NCBI RefSeq assembly: GCF_020080835.1
Contig: NC_058160.1
Span: 29,065,152 to 29,129,151 of the forward strand
Length of the DNA stretch: 64,000 bases
From: Cotesia glomerata
Lineage: Eukaryota; Arthropoda; Insecta; Hymenoptera; Braconidae
Reading direction: 5' to 3'
Shown: positions 35,153 to 46,700 of the stretch, in pieces
Layout of the letters: the number at the start of each line of letters is the position of its first letter
Position numbering within the stretch: the first letter of the stretch is position 1
Translations under genes and position numbers: made by a program
Notes under the pieces: generated by a model
Seen by the model: only the letters and a program-made list of their open reading frames with translations
Told to the model about the DNA's origin: nothing
Databases searched by the model: none

Positions 35153-38100
35153 CTTTAAGCACGACGATTCTCCGGAGTGCCCATCCTGCCAGGTGTCGCT
35201 GAAGACGTGGAGCACGTGATCTTTGCATGTCCTCGTTTTAACCAACAGCGCGATGAATTAGAGAAGATTCTAAAAAGAGAATTCAACCGGAGACAATAGT
35301 AGAAGAAATGCTGTCATCAGAAGCTGTCTGGAACGCCACGAGCACCTTTGCCACTGAAGTGCTTACAGAGTTGCGGTCCATCGAGAGAAAAAGAGCAGAA
35401 AACAGAAACTAGAAGGGAGATAGAAATAAAAAACATCTTAGCCACCAGAAGGAAGAGCGGCAGCTAATTCCTCCCCCCCGCGAAGAAATGCCTTACGGCG
35501 GTACCATGGGGGATCAGAGGATAGAAGAGAAAGGGGTTTAGGGTTTAGTGGGTAGGGGCGTTAGTGTCGAGTTAGTATGACGCTGCGTCGAGTCGCCACA
35601 TATCCAGGCCAAACAGCTATGCCTAGAATCCGTAAAAAGGATTCCCCCCTTACAAAACAAAAAAAAAAAAAAACACACACATAGTGACAACCTCGCGGGG
35701 ATAGTCAGGGAAGCTTCCTGTGATCTTCAAACGTCGAGATCTGATGAAAACTCAATTTTTGCAAAACGGGGTGAAAACAATAACTTCCCGATTTTTGAAA
35801 ATCTTCAATTTTCTTAGCGGGAAGTTAAAAATTGAAAACGTCGGTTAACTTTAATGATATTTATATTAAAATAATATCTTAATTTAATCACGAAATTTAT
35901 AAGTACCTGGAGTGTGTATTTTTCGACTGGTGATTTAGGTTTTTTAACATAAAATGACTTTTCTTGAGAGCCACAGATATTTAAATCAACGTGACAAAAA
36001 TCTTTCTTGAGATCTCCTAGTAGTACAGCGTCCAATTTATTAAAAGGCTGACAAGCCTGATAAGGAAACGCAGACTTTTGTAGCAGCCAGAAAAAAGTCT
36101 GTGTTATATCACCACCTCCATAATCTATTCGTACGCGAGTATTCCTATGAGAAATTCCATCTTCCACACAAGAAACAGAGGTTTTTTCATGACCTACATC
36201 AACCACACAAGCGTATCCTAAACCCGCTCCAAAAGTAGCCGCTACGTGATCCTAAAAAATATAAATTTACATTGTTTAGAGTAAAAAAAAATTAATTTAA
36301 TTATTAAATAGAAATTAAAAGTAACCTGTAATAAAAAGCAACCACCAAAATTCATATCAATTAACAGCAAAGTTGTCAATTCTTTTAAATATTGCCTATT
36401 ATATATATCAGGTACAACAAGAACTGCTCGATAGTGTTTCAAATCTTGGATTGGAATTTTCAATTTCTCGGTAATAACATACTCCCAAATTGTTTTTAAA
36501 TCTGCTAGTACTGCAGTGAGGCTTCCACCGGGGCCTGAATGGATGTTCAGCTCACCACGACGGTACGGAATATGGATATTATAATTGTCTTCTGGGTTTA
36601 AATTCAATATTTCTTCCCCGATAATTACATCTTTATCGGTTTTAATCCACTCTCCGTTAATTGATGAAACTATTTCGGGATTAGATCTTCTGTTGAAAGC
36701 CGCTATTTGCTGCGGAGGTGTTGCGTATCTTCTACGGCCGTCTGATTGTAAGCAAGATTGCAGAGTATGCGACACTTGGAGTCTTGATTCTTCCATCGCT
36801 TGGGTTAATTCTTTTGTCTAGAAAAATTTAAGATAAATATTTTTTAGAATATATGTGTTTTAAGTATGAAAATAAAGTGAGCAGACAGCTGACAATTTTT
36901 AGAATTCTTCTTATTGAAAAATTTATAACAAAAAAATTTTTTTAAAATTCCTTATGTAGAAAATTTATAAAACAAGGCATGGAATTTTTTACAATATTTT
37001 TTTAGTTCTAATTTAATTAATGAAAAAAATTGTTAAATGTCTGCTAACTTTGCTAATAATAATAAAGCTAGCCGACATTTTTAATTTTTTTATTTTGCTT
37101 AGTTTATTAATTTATAACTAAAAAATATTTTTTAAAAATTGCACTGATAGTTTTTGAAGTTTTTAACAAATGAAAAAATTTTTTTTTCTTTTTTACACGC
37201 TTTATATTAGCTTCACTTGTATGCCAGTTTGTCAGTATGTCAGTAACTCTCCGTGGGTAATCTGCGCGCCTGCGGCCTTCCTTGGTTCTGGTAGCCGTTT
37301 CTCAGGCTCGCTCTCCGAAATCGAACTCTGATTCCCCGTATTTATAATATTTATAAATAATTATTTTTTATTAGCTTCACTTGTATGTCAGTATGTCAGT
37401 ATGTCAGTATGTAACTCTCCGTGGGTAATTTGCGCGCCTGAATATTTTTGATAATCAACAAATAATAGTTTAAAAAAACTAAAAAATCACGCTTTTATAA
37501 ATAAACCAAACTAAAAAGTAAAAAATAAATAATAGTTTAAAAACTAAAAACACACTTTTTATAGAAAACCAAACTAAAAATAGAAAATAAATTTAAATTA
37601 AGAATAGTGTTAAAAATTTCAATAAATATAAATTAATAATAGTGTAAATAAAAAAATGTATTTTATTTTAAAAAGCGTGGGGTGCTTTTTAAGATATTAT
37701 CAAAATGATAATCACTCTACTCATATCTGTCAATAAAATATTTATAACTATTGACACCATGCACCTCACGCTTTTTTTAAAATAAAATACATTTTTTTTA
37801 TTTACACTATTATTAATTTATATTTATTGAAATTTTTAACACTATTCTTAATTTAAATTTATTTTCTATTTTTTAGTTTGGTTTTCTATAAAAAGCGTGT
37901 TTTTAGTTTTTTTAAACTATTATTTATTTCGTAATAATTTTTCAATAAAAAAAATCATATAAATTTTTAGGTGTCGGCTAACTTTATTTTCATACTTTGC
38001 TATCATGTTTAAAGTGATATTTGATAAATTACCTTTGGTACCAACGCCGGTAGAAATGCATCTTGATGAGCGATTCCATTAGGAAGACGTTTCCTTGCAA

Positions 38101-38887
38101 TTGCATGCAAAATTGTTACTGGATTTAAATCAGATGCTCGACCTATCCTAACATTTTGGGATCCTGGATGGATTATTATAACTGTCTGAGCCTGAATTTG
38201 CTGTAACAAATTATGAAAATTAATTTAGTCAATATTTGATAATTTTAAGAATTTTTTTAACAAATAAATTATGGCAAAAAAAATTGACGTAGAAATTAAA
38301 AAAAATTAAAAATGCAATTTTTTTAAAATAATTTTTTGGAACAAATTTTTTTGTTAAATAAAATTACAAAATTGTGAAGTGACTGCTAACTTTAATATCA
38401 TTAAAAAATTATAATGAAACTTAAATTAGCAGATATTTGATAATTTAAATATTTTTTGTAACAATTAAATTGTAGTAAAAAAAAAAATTGACATGCAGAA
38501 ATTAAAAAAAATTAACAATGCAATTTTTTGAAACAAATTTGTTTGCTAAATAAAATTAAAAAATTGTCAAGTGCTTTAATGTCATAAAATTATATTATTC
38601 ATGATATTAAAATTGAGAGACATGTGATAATTTTTTTAATAAATAAATTATACCAAAAAAAAATGTATTTAAAAAAAATTCATCTTTAAAAACTTTAAAA
38701 AAATATAAATGTAATTTTAAAAAAAATAATTTTTTTTAATCAGTTTATTTTTCGAGAAAATAAAAAAGTGTCAAGTGCTAATTTCAGTGTCATTATTATT
38801 ACCACATATTAAAAATTATGATTAGATATTAATTAATAATAAGAATTAAATAATTACCTCAGCAGACGATTCATGAAATGCCGGCAT
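31580..38887 (-). CDS. Arp8: Actin-related protein 8 (Arp8), 8 coding exons
   Basis: Minus-strand exons: 38887-38858, 38200-38033, 36817-36326, 36251-35907, 33768-33622, 33548-33329, 33119-32991, 31752-31580. Phases agree, giving 567 aa. Actin-fold features include IIIHPGSQNVRIGRASD (nucleotide-pocket strand), RAVLVVPDIYNRQYLKEL, GYACVVDVGHEKTSVSCVED (second phosphate loop), RVRIDYGGGDITQ, and the C-terminal LIVGSGMKFQGIGMWLHNRI and WEVMGVRVLRERAPFMW. An acidic Ala/Glu/Asp insert in exon 6 (PEEVAAPVAAADEEVVVDAV) is typical of the Arp8-specific insertion. Arp8 is a nucleosome-binding subunit of the nuclear INO80 remodelling complex. Introns 4, 2 and 7 are largely repeats. It is head-to-head with the Dus3-like gene. 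Confidence 0.95.
31887..32975 (-). mobile_element. Helitron-like hairpin-array element, 4 units, in Arp8 intron 7
   Basis: In reverse orientation it begins 'ctagcaaccttgc' with the 3' hairpin itself lost. It contains four hairpin units (left arms near 31980, 32230, 32475 and 32720). It ends in the family's subterminal block 'agagatagagcattttcgaa' and 'tgcagcctaaatact'. It stops about 10 bp short of the Arp8 exon 7 donor (32990). Confidence 0.75.
33940..34205. other. Repeat-like AT-rich stretch in Arp8 intron 4
   Basis: (TTTA)n at 33945-33975 followed by 'aacccaacagcttaagccat' resembles the minus-oriented non-LTR 3' tail seen at 13507. No ORF remains. The preceding 33820-33935 carries the 'gttagccgtcttttaaaaat' end of the dispersed 'gccgacattt' family. 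Confidence 0.3.
35060..35150. repeat. (CA)n microsatellite
   Basis: About 45 uninterrupted CA units. It is part of the 'aacttcccgct' element and forms the left border of the R1-clade retrotransposon fragment. Confidence 0.95.
35151..35672 (+). mobile_element. 5'-truncated R1-clade non-LTR retrotransposon in (CA)n
   Basis: The three frames together give the C-terminal end of an R1-type ORF2. A Cys pair in HDDSPECPSC is followed in another frame by VAEDVEHVIFACPRFNQQR (a C-x2-C...H-x4-C finger), then in a third frame by TIVEEMLSSEAVWNATSTFA and a stop near 35412. Two frameshifts therefore break it. A GC-rich 3' UTR (35413-35655) and a poly-A run (35658-35672) follow, and then 'cacacacatag' continues the microsatellite. 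Insertion in (AC)n recalls the microsatellite-targeting R1 lineages Mino and Waldo. Confidence 0.75.
37066..37997. repeat. 'gccgacattt' MITE containing a nested long palindrome (Arp8 intron 2)
   Basis: The outer ends are 'agctagccgacatt' (37072) and 'tgtcggctaactttattttc' (37974-37993). Nested inside are two direct copies (37200-37263 and 37371-37438) of 'attagcttcacttgtatg' ... 'actctccgtgggtaat' and a palindrome at 37523-37929 with arms of about 155-190 bp (for example 'tatagaaaaccaaactaaaa' against its complement at 37875). No ORF. Confidence 0.7.
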
Positions 38888-39100
38888 AATTATTTTCTTA
38901 ACAATAAAACATTTTCACAAAGTATTTAATCAACTAGTTATTTGAAAAGAAATTTAATCTAGTTAATTTTAAATTATTTTGAGGTTTTGTTATTTGTTTA
39001 TGTTGTTTATATCCAGAAGTTTCAGTCGATAATGTCGACATCTGTGAAATGATACAAAATAGCCGCCAGAATTTTTATCCCTTAGTTCTTTTTATCAAAA
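38888..39100. promoter_or_regulatory. Divergent promoter of Arp8 and Dus3l
   Basis: 213 bp separate the two start codons, so this is a compact bidirectional promoter that includes both 5' UTRs. 'tcagtcgataatgtcgac' (about 39021-39038) contains an arthropod-type initiator TCAGT. No TATA box was seen on either strand, which fits two housekeeping genes. Confidence 0.55.
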
Positions 39101-42100
39101 ATGGCGACTTGCAGTAATGCATCCTCGGAAAAGTGTATTCCAGATTACACTGAAGATAAGTGCAAGGGTGTATGTAGGATAAAAGTAGAGTAAGTAAAAA
39201 AATATTATTTATAAATTTTAAAAATTATAAACACTCGTCAACTCTCAAGTAAACAATTATCGAATTTCGCCTGTCTATAACCTCAATTTTTTTTTATTTA
39301 TTTTACAAAGCTTGTAGTTTTATTTATTTGTTATTTAAATTGACAGGTTTATCGTGGACGACCACGTGAGAATATTGTCCAAGGACTGCTTGACTAAAGA
39401 AGACAAGGAGAAAATAAACCAGTTAAGTAGTAATGCAGATGAAACAAGTGACGAGCCGGCAAAAAAACGTGCCAAGTTGGAGTCAGAAAATGACCCGGAA
39501 ATCGAAACCGGGAATAATAATGATGATATTAAAGAAGATATTAAAGAAGAGCCGGTTGCCAAAAAAATAAAGTTAGATGAGCGACGGGATAAATTAAAAG
39601 GGCAAAATAAATCACGGCCACCGCCGTTTAAAACTTCTAAAGAGCGGAACTTGTGCCCTTGGATCGTAGACCAAGCTGAAGATGAGCCGGAAAAAAAATG
39701 TCCGTCTCCAAAATGTACTTTTATGCATGATCGCGCTGCTTATTTAAAAATTAAAGAACCTGATATTGATTCTCTGTGCTACTTGTTTAATATGATGGGT
39801 AGATGTCCACGTGGAGCCGCTTGCAGGTATGACATTAAATAATAATAGTAATAATTTATTTGTTCATTTAGCCATGACTATTAATACATCCCAATGATGT
39901 CAGTATAAATACAATTTTACATTTACTTGTTGATAGAATATGAAAATTAATTTAGCAGATATTTTATAATTTTAAGAATTTTTTTAACAAATAAATTGTG
40001 TCAAAGAAAATGAGAAAAAAAAATGGACTTTTAGAAAATTAAAAAAATTAAAAATCCAATTTTTTAGAAATGATTTTTCGGAGCAAATTTATTTATTAAA
40101 GAAAATTAAAAAATTGTCAAACGACTGCTAACTTTAATGTCATTGATAAAATACAAATTTTTCAGCTAGACACTACCCTGATAGCCGCCTTAACTCAAAC
40201 TTTTATTCAATCTATTGCCGAAATTTGTAGCCAACTTGATGAAAAAAGTTGCAAACCAAATGTTTTTACTTAAGTTGTCTACAAGTTACACTGCAATTTG
40301 ACGTTAAGACTTGCAGTACAAGTATTTTATTGAAGTTGTAGTAAAATTGTAGTATAATTTAACCAAAACTTGTATTCAACTTGGTGTTAACTTGTATTCA
40401 AATTGGGGCTGTAGATTTTAGTCAATTTGTTTACAACTGTTGTACTGTAAAAATTTACGGCAAACTTGATGTCAAGTTAACTGTAACTGCTGAAATCCAA
40501 CTACTTTTAATCAAAGCGTGGCTATCAGGGTAAACATTCAATTATATAAAAATAATGCAGAGATTCTCCTCCAGCTCACTCATGTGATTGTTTCAGTCGT
40601 ATATAAATAAAAATTTTATGTCAAATATTATTATTTGTTTTAGTCCAAGTAACGAGTAGTCTTTTAAAAGCTGGTATTGTTATCTGACTCTGTATTTCTT
40701 TTGGTAAATCATTGTAAAAATTATATCCTAAATAAGTTATAGTTTTTTCAGCAGATTTTTTTCGAGTATTTACTACGTTAATTAGATTACTATTCCTAGT
40801 GTTATAATAATTCCGAACTTTCGAATTTTTTTCGCAGTATAATTTGCGTTACTGTCAAAAGTTAAAGCATTATCAATAATAATCTCTAAATATTTAGTTT
40901 CAGAAACTTCTTGAATTTTTTCATTATTAACATTTATCTCACATTTTCCATATAGTTTTGATCTGCGATCTCGTATCACCATAAATACTGTTTTACTGAA
41001 TATTAAAGTTAGCAGTCACGACCATTTTTTTTGTTTTTTATTAACAATTAAATTTATTCCGAAAAATAATTTTTAAAAAATTGCATTTTTTATTTTTTTT
41101 TTTAATTCTACACATGTCAATTTTTTTTCTCATTTTTTTGCCATAATTTATTTGTAGCACAAATTCTTAAAACTACAAAAAATTAAAAAAAAAATTGACC
41201 TGTAGAAAATTTAAAAAACTGTAAGTATAATTAAAAAAAAAATATTTTTTAGTTTTAATTTAATAAATAGGCAAAATCAAAAAATCAAAAATGTCGGCTA
41301 ACTTTATTGTTATGTTAAATTAATTTTCATCTTGCAGGTACGCTTCCAAGCACTTAACGTCAGACGGCTTCAATATTGTTGACAAGGAAAAGTTCGAGGC
41401 TTTTTCAAAAAAAAATCCTGCGACCAAGAATAAAATGTCTCCTGGATTGCAAGAAAAATTACGCAAGCGTAAGTACAACTTTAATGCGGCTGAAAAAATT
41501 GTCAAGACCAATGATGGAAGCGGTCCTAAAAAACACTGTAATGGATTAACACATCCGAGCAATAATGACGAGACAAAGGGTGAAAAAGTTGAAGAGAAGA
41601 GACTAGGAGCTGTTCCAGATCATGATTTGATAAAATTGAGACCTGGAGAGAAAAAGAAAATCGAGTGGAAAGACAAAATTCTCTTGAGTCCGCTGACTAC
41701 GGTAGGAAATTTGCCCTTCAGAAGAATCTGCAAGGAGTATGGAGCCGACATTACTTGCGGAGAAATGGCTCTGGCCCCTAAAATACTCAAGGGCGTGCAT
41801 GAAGAGTGGGCTTTGGTTAAAAGACACGAATCTGAAGATATCTTTGGCGTACAAATTTGCGGTAATAACCCCGGAGTTTTGACCAGATGCGCTCAGTTGC
41901 TGAGTGAACAAACCGAGATCGATTACATAGATCTGAACTTGGGTTGTCCCATTGATTTAATTTACAAACACGGGGGCGGCAGTGGAATGTTGAATCGTAC
42001 CAATGTGCTGCAGAATGTCGTTAAATCTGTTAGTCAAGTTCTTGACATTCCTCTGACTATTAAAACACGCATGGGTGTTTATATGGACAAGCCTATTGCT

Positions 42101-43525
42101 CACAATCTTATGCCTAAATTCCGTGAGTGGGGAGCATCAATGATTACTGTAAGCTTATCTTTACATTTTTGAGAATTAAATGTCTAGACTAAATAAATCT
42201 CTGATTCAGAAAGATGATTTGAAATGATTACCTTTATATTAATTGTATATCTATATAGTATTCAAATCAGACGCTTTTAAATTATATCTAATTATTTCAA
42301 ATTAGATTTTTTAATCAGGGTTATAAGGTAAAAGACCCAGTTATTGACACTGGCCTAATTATTGACACTTACAATTTTATTTTAGTTAAAAAAAAACAAA
42401 TCAACTCTCGTAAATAAATAAATATAATTTTTGAATTATAAATTTTAAAATAATTAGTTTTATGAGAATATTTTATTTTTTTAATTAGAATAAAATTGCA
42501 AGTGTCAAACAACTAGGCCAGTGTCAATAACTGGGTCTTTTACTTTACAGTTAGAATTTTTATTAAATATTAAGGAATTTATTTTTTAGGTACACGGAAG
42601 ATCACGAGAGCAAAGATACACTAAGATGGCTGATTGGGAGTACATTGAAACATGTGCTAAAAATGCAGATCCTATTCCCGTTTTTGGTAATGGAGATATT
42701 TTGAGCTTCGATGATTACCAACGAGTTAGATCAAATCATCCCACGGTTCAAGGAATTACAATTGGTCGCGGAGCGCTAATTAAACCGTGGATTTTCTCAG
42801 AAATTAAGGAACAAAAACTTTATGATATATCTAGTTCTGAGAGGCTTGATATTTTGAAAAAGTATGCTAATTATGGGATGGAACACTGGGGGTCTGACAC
42901 TAGAGGTGTTGAAACTACGCGGAGATTTATGTTGGAGTGGATTTCATTTTTACACAGGTAATTTTACAATTAAAAGATATTTTTGATTTTTTAAATCAAT
43001 AAAAATTATAAGTAAAATATTTTTTTTAAATTGAACTTATTTTTCAAATTTTCTATGTCAAATTTAAGAAAAAAATTTTTTTTTAATAAAAAAATTTCTA
43101 AAATTTTTCAGAAGTTTAATTTAATTTTCACAATTGTGCCATTTTTTTAAAACTTAATTTATTGTATTTGATTATTTTTTAAAATTATATAATTATTTTA
43201 TTTTATTTATTCATAATTATGATCAATGTGTGATTACAGATACATTCCAGTGGGTATTTTGGAAGAACCACCGCAAAGCATAAATGAACGTCCACCTTAC
43301 TACAAAGGACGCGATGAACTCGAAACATTGATGGCTAGTTCAAACTGTGCTGATTGGATTAAGTTGAGGTAACGATACTAATTATATTCAACAAAAACAT
43401 ACAAACACCTTGAATAATTTATTTCATTAAAAAAAATAATTATTTGTTTCAGTGAAATGTTTTTGGGAAAAACACCAGACGGATTTCACTTTCTGCCAAA
43501 GCACAAAGCCAATTCATGGAAATAA
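39101..43525 (+). CDS. Dus3l: tRNA-dihydrouridine(47) synthase 3-like, 6 coding exons
   Basis: Exons: 39101-39189, 39347-39826, 41338-42148, 42590-42957, 43240-43368, 43453-43525. Phases agree, giving 649 aa, the usual DUS3L length. The enzyme reduces uridine 47 of tRNA (and some mRNA uridines) with FMN and NADPH. An acidic/Lys-rich N-terminus precedes two CCCH-type zinc fingers (about residues 131-207: LCPW..., CPSPKCTFMHD; CYLFNMMGRCPRGAACRY). The TIM-barrel Dus domain starts near residue 300 (KILLSPLTTVGNLPFRRICK). The catalytic loop LNLGCPIDLIYKHGGGSGML supplies the Cys near residue 392. Also visible are KTRMGVY, VHGRSREQRYTKMADW, PVFGNGDI and GITIGRGALIKPWIF. A C-terminal helical part ends in FHFLPKHKANSWK. 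Intron 2 carries an antisense retrotransposon relic and intron 3 a MITE. Confidence 0.95.
40174..40532. repeat. MITE, TIR 'taccctgatagcc', in Dus3l intron 2
   Basis: The left end 'taccctgatagccgcc' (40174) and the right end 'cgtggctatcagggta' (to 40532) are inverted. The body has several 'caacttg..gtaa' repeats in both orientations. Including the terminal TA as target dinucleotide would suit a Tc1/mariner-type MITE. About 360 bp, no ORF. Confidence 0.75.
40625..40985 (-). mobile_element. Non-LTR reverse transcriptase relic antisense in Dus3l intron 2
   Basis: On the minus strand one frame reads KIQEVSETKYLEIIIDNALT and FDSNANYTAKKIRKFG, the late reverse-transcriptase/thumb region of CR1/Jockey elements (family pattern: YLG-I-ID--L-F). 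After a frameshift near 40810 it continues TRNSNLINVVNTRKKSAEKT, YLGYNFYNDLPKEIQS and FKRLLVTW to a stop. It is 5'-truncated and frame-broken, so inactive. The split between frames is visible; the family call is inference. Confidence 0.7.
42328..42543. repeat. MITE, TIR 'gtaaaagacccagttattga', in Dus3l intron 3
   Basis: 'gtaaaagacccagttattga' plus 'cactggcctaatta' at the left is matched by its reverse complement at the right ('aggccagtgtcaataactgg', 'gtcttttac'), with inverted ends of over 50 bp and about 216 bp in all. A second, broken copy is seen at about 62287-62345 and 62860-62903, split by other repeats. Confidence 0.8.
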
Positions 43526-43743
43526 TTTAAAATTAAATATAATCTCTATTATTATTATTAATAATAACAATAATAAAATGATATTTTAATTTTTAACTAT
43601 GAATAGTAGTTTTCAATGTCATTATTTTTTATTAATAAAAACTTGATGCATTAATATATTTTTGGGATATATTTGCAGGGAATTTTCGATCTAGAACCTA
43701 ATTTAAAATACATTTATTATGTTAAATATATTTATATTAGTAT
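43526..43743. terminator. Shared 3' region of convergent Dus3l and trunk-like genes
   Basis: Only 218 bp separate the two stop codons. AATAAA signals for Dus3l occur near 43571 and 43635. For the trunk-like gene, TTTATT at 43713-43718 gives AATAAA about 26 bp after its stop. The two transcripts may overlap. Confidence 0.5.
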
Positions 43744-46700
43744 TTAGTAGTGAGCGGAAATATCTCCCAGAGTAGAAACTGGCCACATGCATTCACATCC
43801 GCTGGCAATTTCTTTGGTAAAAGGTTCCCAGCATCCACTCGCCCACCGGCGTCTCACCATAGACAGAACGCGGCTCCGCTGAACACACTGAAAACCAGGA
43901 TGGGCACACATCTGTTTGCTTTTTTTAGCAACACCCAGCTCTGTATCTTCAAGCAGCGAGTAACTTTTGCAATAAACCTCGTGGTAATGCGGTGGCTGAT
44001 ACTCAAACTCTTCATCGTCCAATTGGACTTTTTTAGTCTTTACTTCACAAAGATTTCGGTACTCCTGTCAATAAAATAAATAATTACCGTCATTTAATTT
44101 ATATTATTAAGAGAATAAGCAAAATTTTGTGGCCAGTGTATTTATGTGATAATTATTTTGGCTGCATTCAAAAATGCTCTATCTCTAGATATATAATTAA
44201 GAAATGACCTCGTATCTTGAGAACTATTGACATTTTTAAAGATATAAGCTCATCCCGATGTTACACTCATCGAGAGCTTTCATTTGAGTACCCACATCAA
44301 TTTTTCATATATTTATATATCGCGTGCTTAAAGGTAAAAGGACTTATTTATTTATTTATTTATTTATTTATTGTTTAATTTCAATGCCAAGGCAGTATAG
44401 CCAGTTGGCAAAAGTATACAAAAAGAGTTACAATAAAAGTACACGTATGACTAATGAAAATATAAAATTTCAAAAATATTAGATATTAAGAATTGATCGT
44501 TTTTCTTTACTTTACTTTGGAATACATTTATGACAAATACAAGAAAAAAAATAAATTTGAGTATAAAAATTGAGCATTCAAAATTTAAGAGTTAAACTCA
44601 GTGGTACAAATTATACAAATTATAGAAGATGATAATCTGAGATGATCTAGAACGATAAACTCATGTAACAGAAATGTGTAAATGAATATCAAAGATTTGA
44701 AAATTAGGATTCATTGTCTTCTTTAAAAGTTTGAAATTAAGATTCATTATCTCGTTCACGTTTCATGAAGAATTCAAAAGTACTAGTTTTAAAAGAATTT
44801 AAGCTAAGTGAATTCGTGACTTCAAATGGTAATTCCCTCCAAATTCGGATCGCAGAATCTACGAAGGAATGTTCAAAAGTAGTAGTTGAGAAGTTTGGCA
44901 TTTTAAAAGACACATTGATTTGTTTAGCAGCAATTCTTTCCGATCTTCTAATATCTTAACTCAAAGCTAAGGGTTAATAGGGATTTGTGCTGAAAGGGCG
45001 TATAAAAATATTTTTTTTGCCATTCGGTTTGAAATTGTCTGAAACGTAAAAATCTGTGAAATAAAAAAAGTTGATATCCTAAAGCTGAAAGGGCGTATCT
45101 TAAAACATAAGCCCTTTCACCTTTAAGAAAAGTACTACTTAAAGGTAAAAGGGCGCATAAATTGTTATAAGCCCTTTTACCTTTAAGCACGCGATATTTT
45201 ACAAATACCATATATATAAAATATATAAAAAATGCGATGTGGGTACTTAAATGAAAGGTGTCGATGAGTGTAACATCAAAATGAGTTTATATCTATAAAA
45301 ATGTCAATAATTAAGAAATGACCTTGTATTTCGTCAACTATTGATTTTTTCAAAGATTTAAGCTCATCCCTATGTTACACTCATCAAGACCTTTCATTTG
45401 AGTACCCACATCAATTTTTCATATATTTATATATATTATATATATGAATGTATGAAAAATATATCAAAATACATGTGGGTACTCAAATGAAAGGTCTTGA
45501 TGAGTGTAACATCGGGATGAGCTTATATCTTTAAAAATGTCAATAGTTAAGAAAGTACAGTGAAATTTAACAAATATCTTGTGAACTATTGACATTTTTA
45601 AAGATATAAGCTCATCCCGATGATACACTCATCAAGACCTGTCATTTGAGTACCCACATAAATTTTTCATATATTTATATATATTATATATATATGTATA
45701 TATGAAAAATATATAAAAATGCATGTGGGTACTCAAATGAAAGCTCTTGATGAGTGTAACATCAGGATGAGCTTATATCTTTAAAAACGTCAATATTTAA
45801 GAAAATACAGTGCAATCTAACAAATATCTTGTGAACTATTGACATTTTTAAAGATATAAGCTCATCCCGATGATACACTCATCAAGACCTGTCATTTGAG
45901 TACCCACATCAATTTTTCATATATTTATATATATTATATATATATGTATATATGAAAAATATATAAAAAATGCATGTGGGTACTCAAATGAAAGGTCTTG
46001 ATGAGTGTAACATCAGGATGAGCTTATATCTTTAAAAACGTCAATATTTAAGAAAATACAGTGCAATCTAACAAATATCTTGTGAACTATTGACATTTTT
46101 AAAGATATAAGCTCATCCCGATGATACACTCATCAAGACCTGTCATTTGAGTACCCACATCAATTTTTCATATATTTATATATATTATATATATATGTAT
46201 ATATGAAAAATATATAAAAAATGCATGTGGGTACTCAAATGAAAGCTTTTGATGAATGTAACATCAGGATGAGCTTATATCTTTAAAAACGTCAATATTT
46301 AAGAAAATACAGTGCAATTTAACAAATATCTTGTGAACTATTGACATTTTTAAAGATATAAGTTCATCCCGATGATACACTCATCAAGACCTGTCATTTG
46401 AGTACCCACATCAATTTTTCATATATTTATATATATTATGTATATATGAATATATGAAAAATATATCAAAATACATGTGGGTACTCAAATGAAAGCTCTT
46501 GATGAGTATATCATCGGGATGAGCTTATATCTTTAAAAACGTCAATAGTTAAAAAAGTACAGTGCAATTTAACAAATATCTTGTGAACTATTGACATTTT
46601 TAAAGATATAAGCTCATCCCGATGTTACACTCATCGAGACCTTTCATTTGAGTACCCACATCAATTTTTCATATATTTATATATATTATATATATATGTA

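Larger units (their letters stand above)
34239..35826. mobile_element. TIR element with 'aacttcccgct' ends in Arp8 intron 4
   Basis: The left end 'aacttcccgct' (34239) is matched by 'agcgggaagtt' at the right end (35816-35826). Inside are three imperfect tandem blocks, each containing 'accgatttttacg', 'ggcgatcgacg' and 'gccgtttaaaagytattcca' (about 34430, 34610 and 34760). A long (CA)n follows, then a non-LTR insertion and a right part with 'cctcgcggggatagtcaggg'. GC content is above that of the surroundings. No transposase is seen, so it is non-autonomous; superfamily not determined. Confidence 0.65.

Noticed and set aside
35004..35219. 71-aa frame with a long Thr-His repeat
   Set aside because: Translation of the (CA)n microsatellite joined to the retrotransposon relic; not a gene.
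40782..40982. Independent gene encoding a 66-aa protein in Dus3l intron 2
   Set aside because: It is part of a frame-broken reverse-transcriptase relic that continues in another frame.
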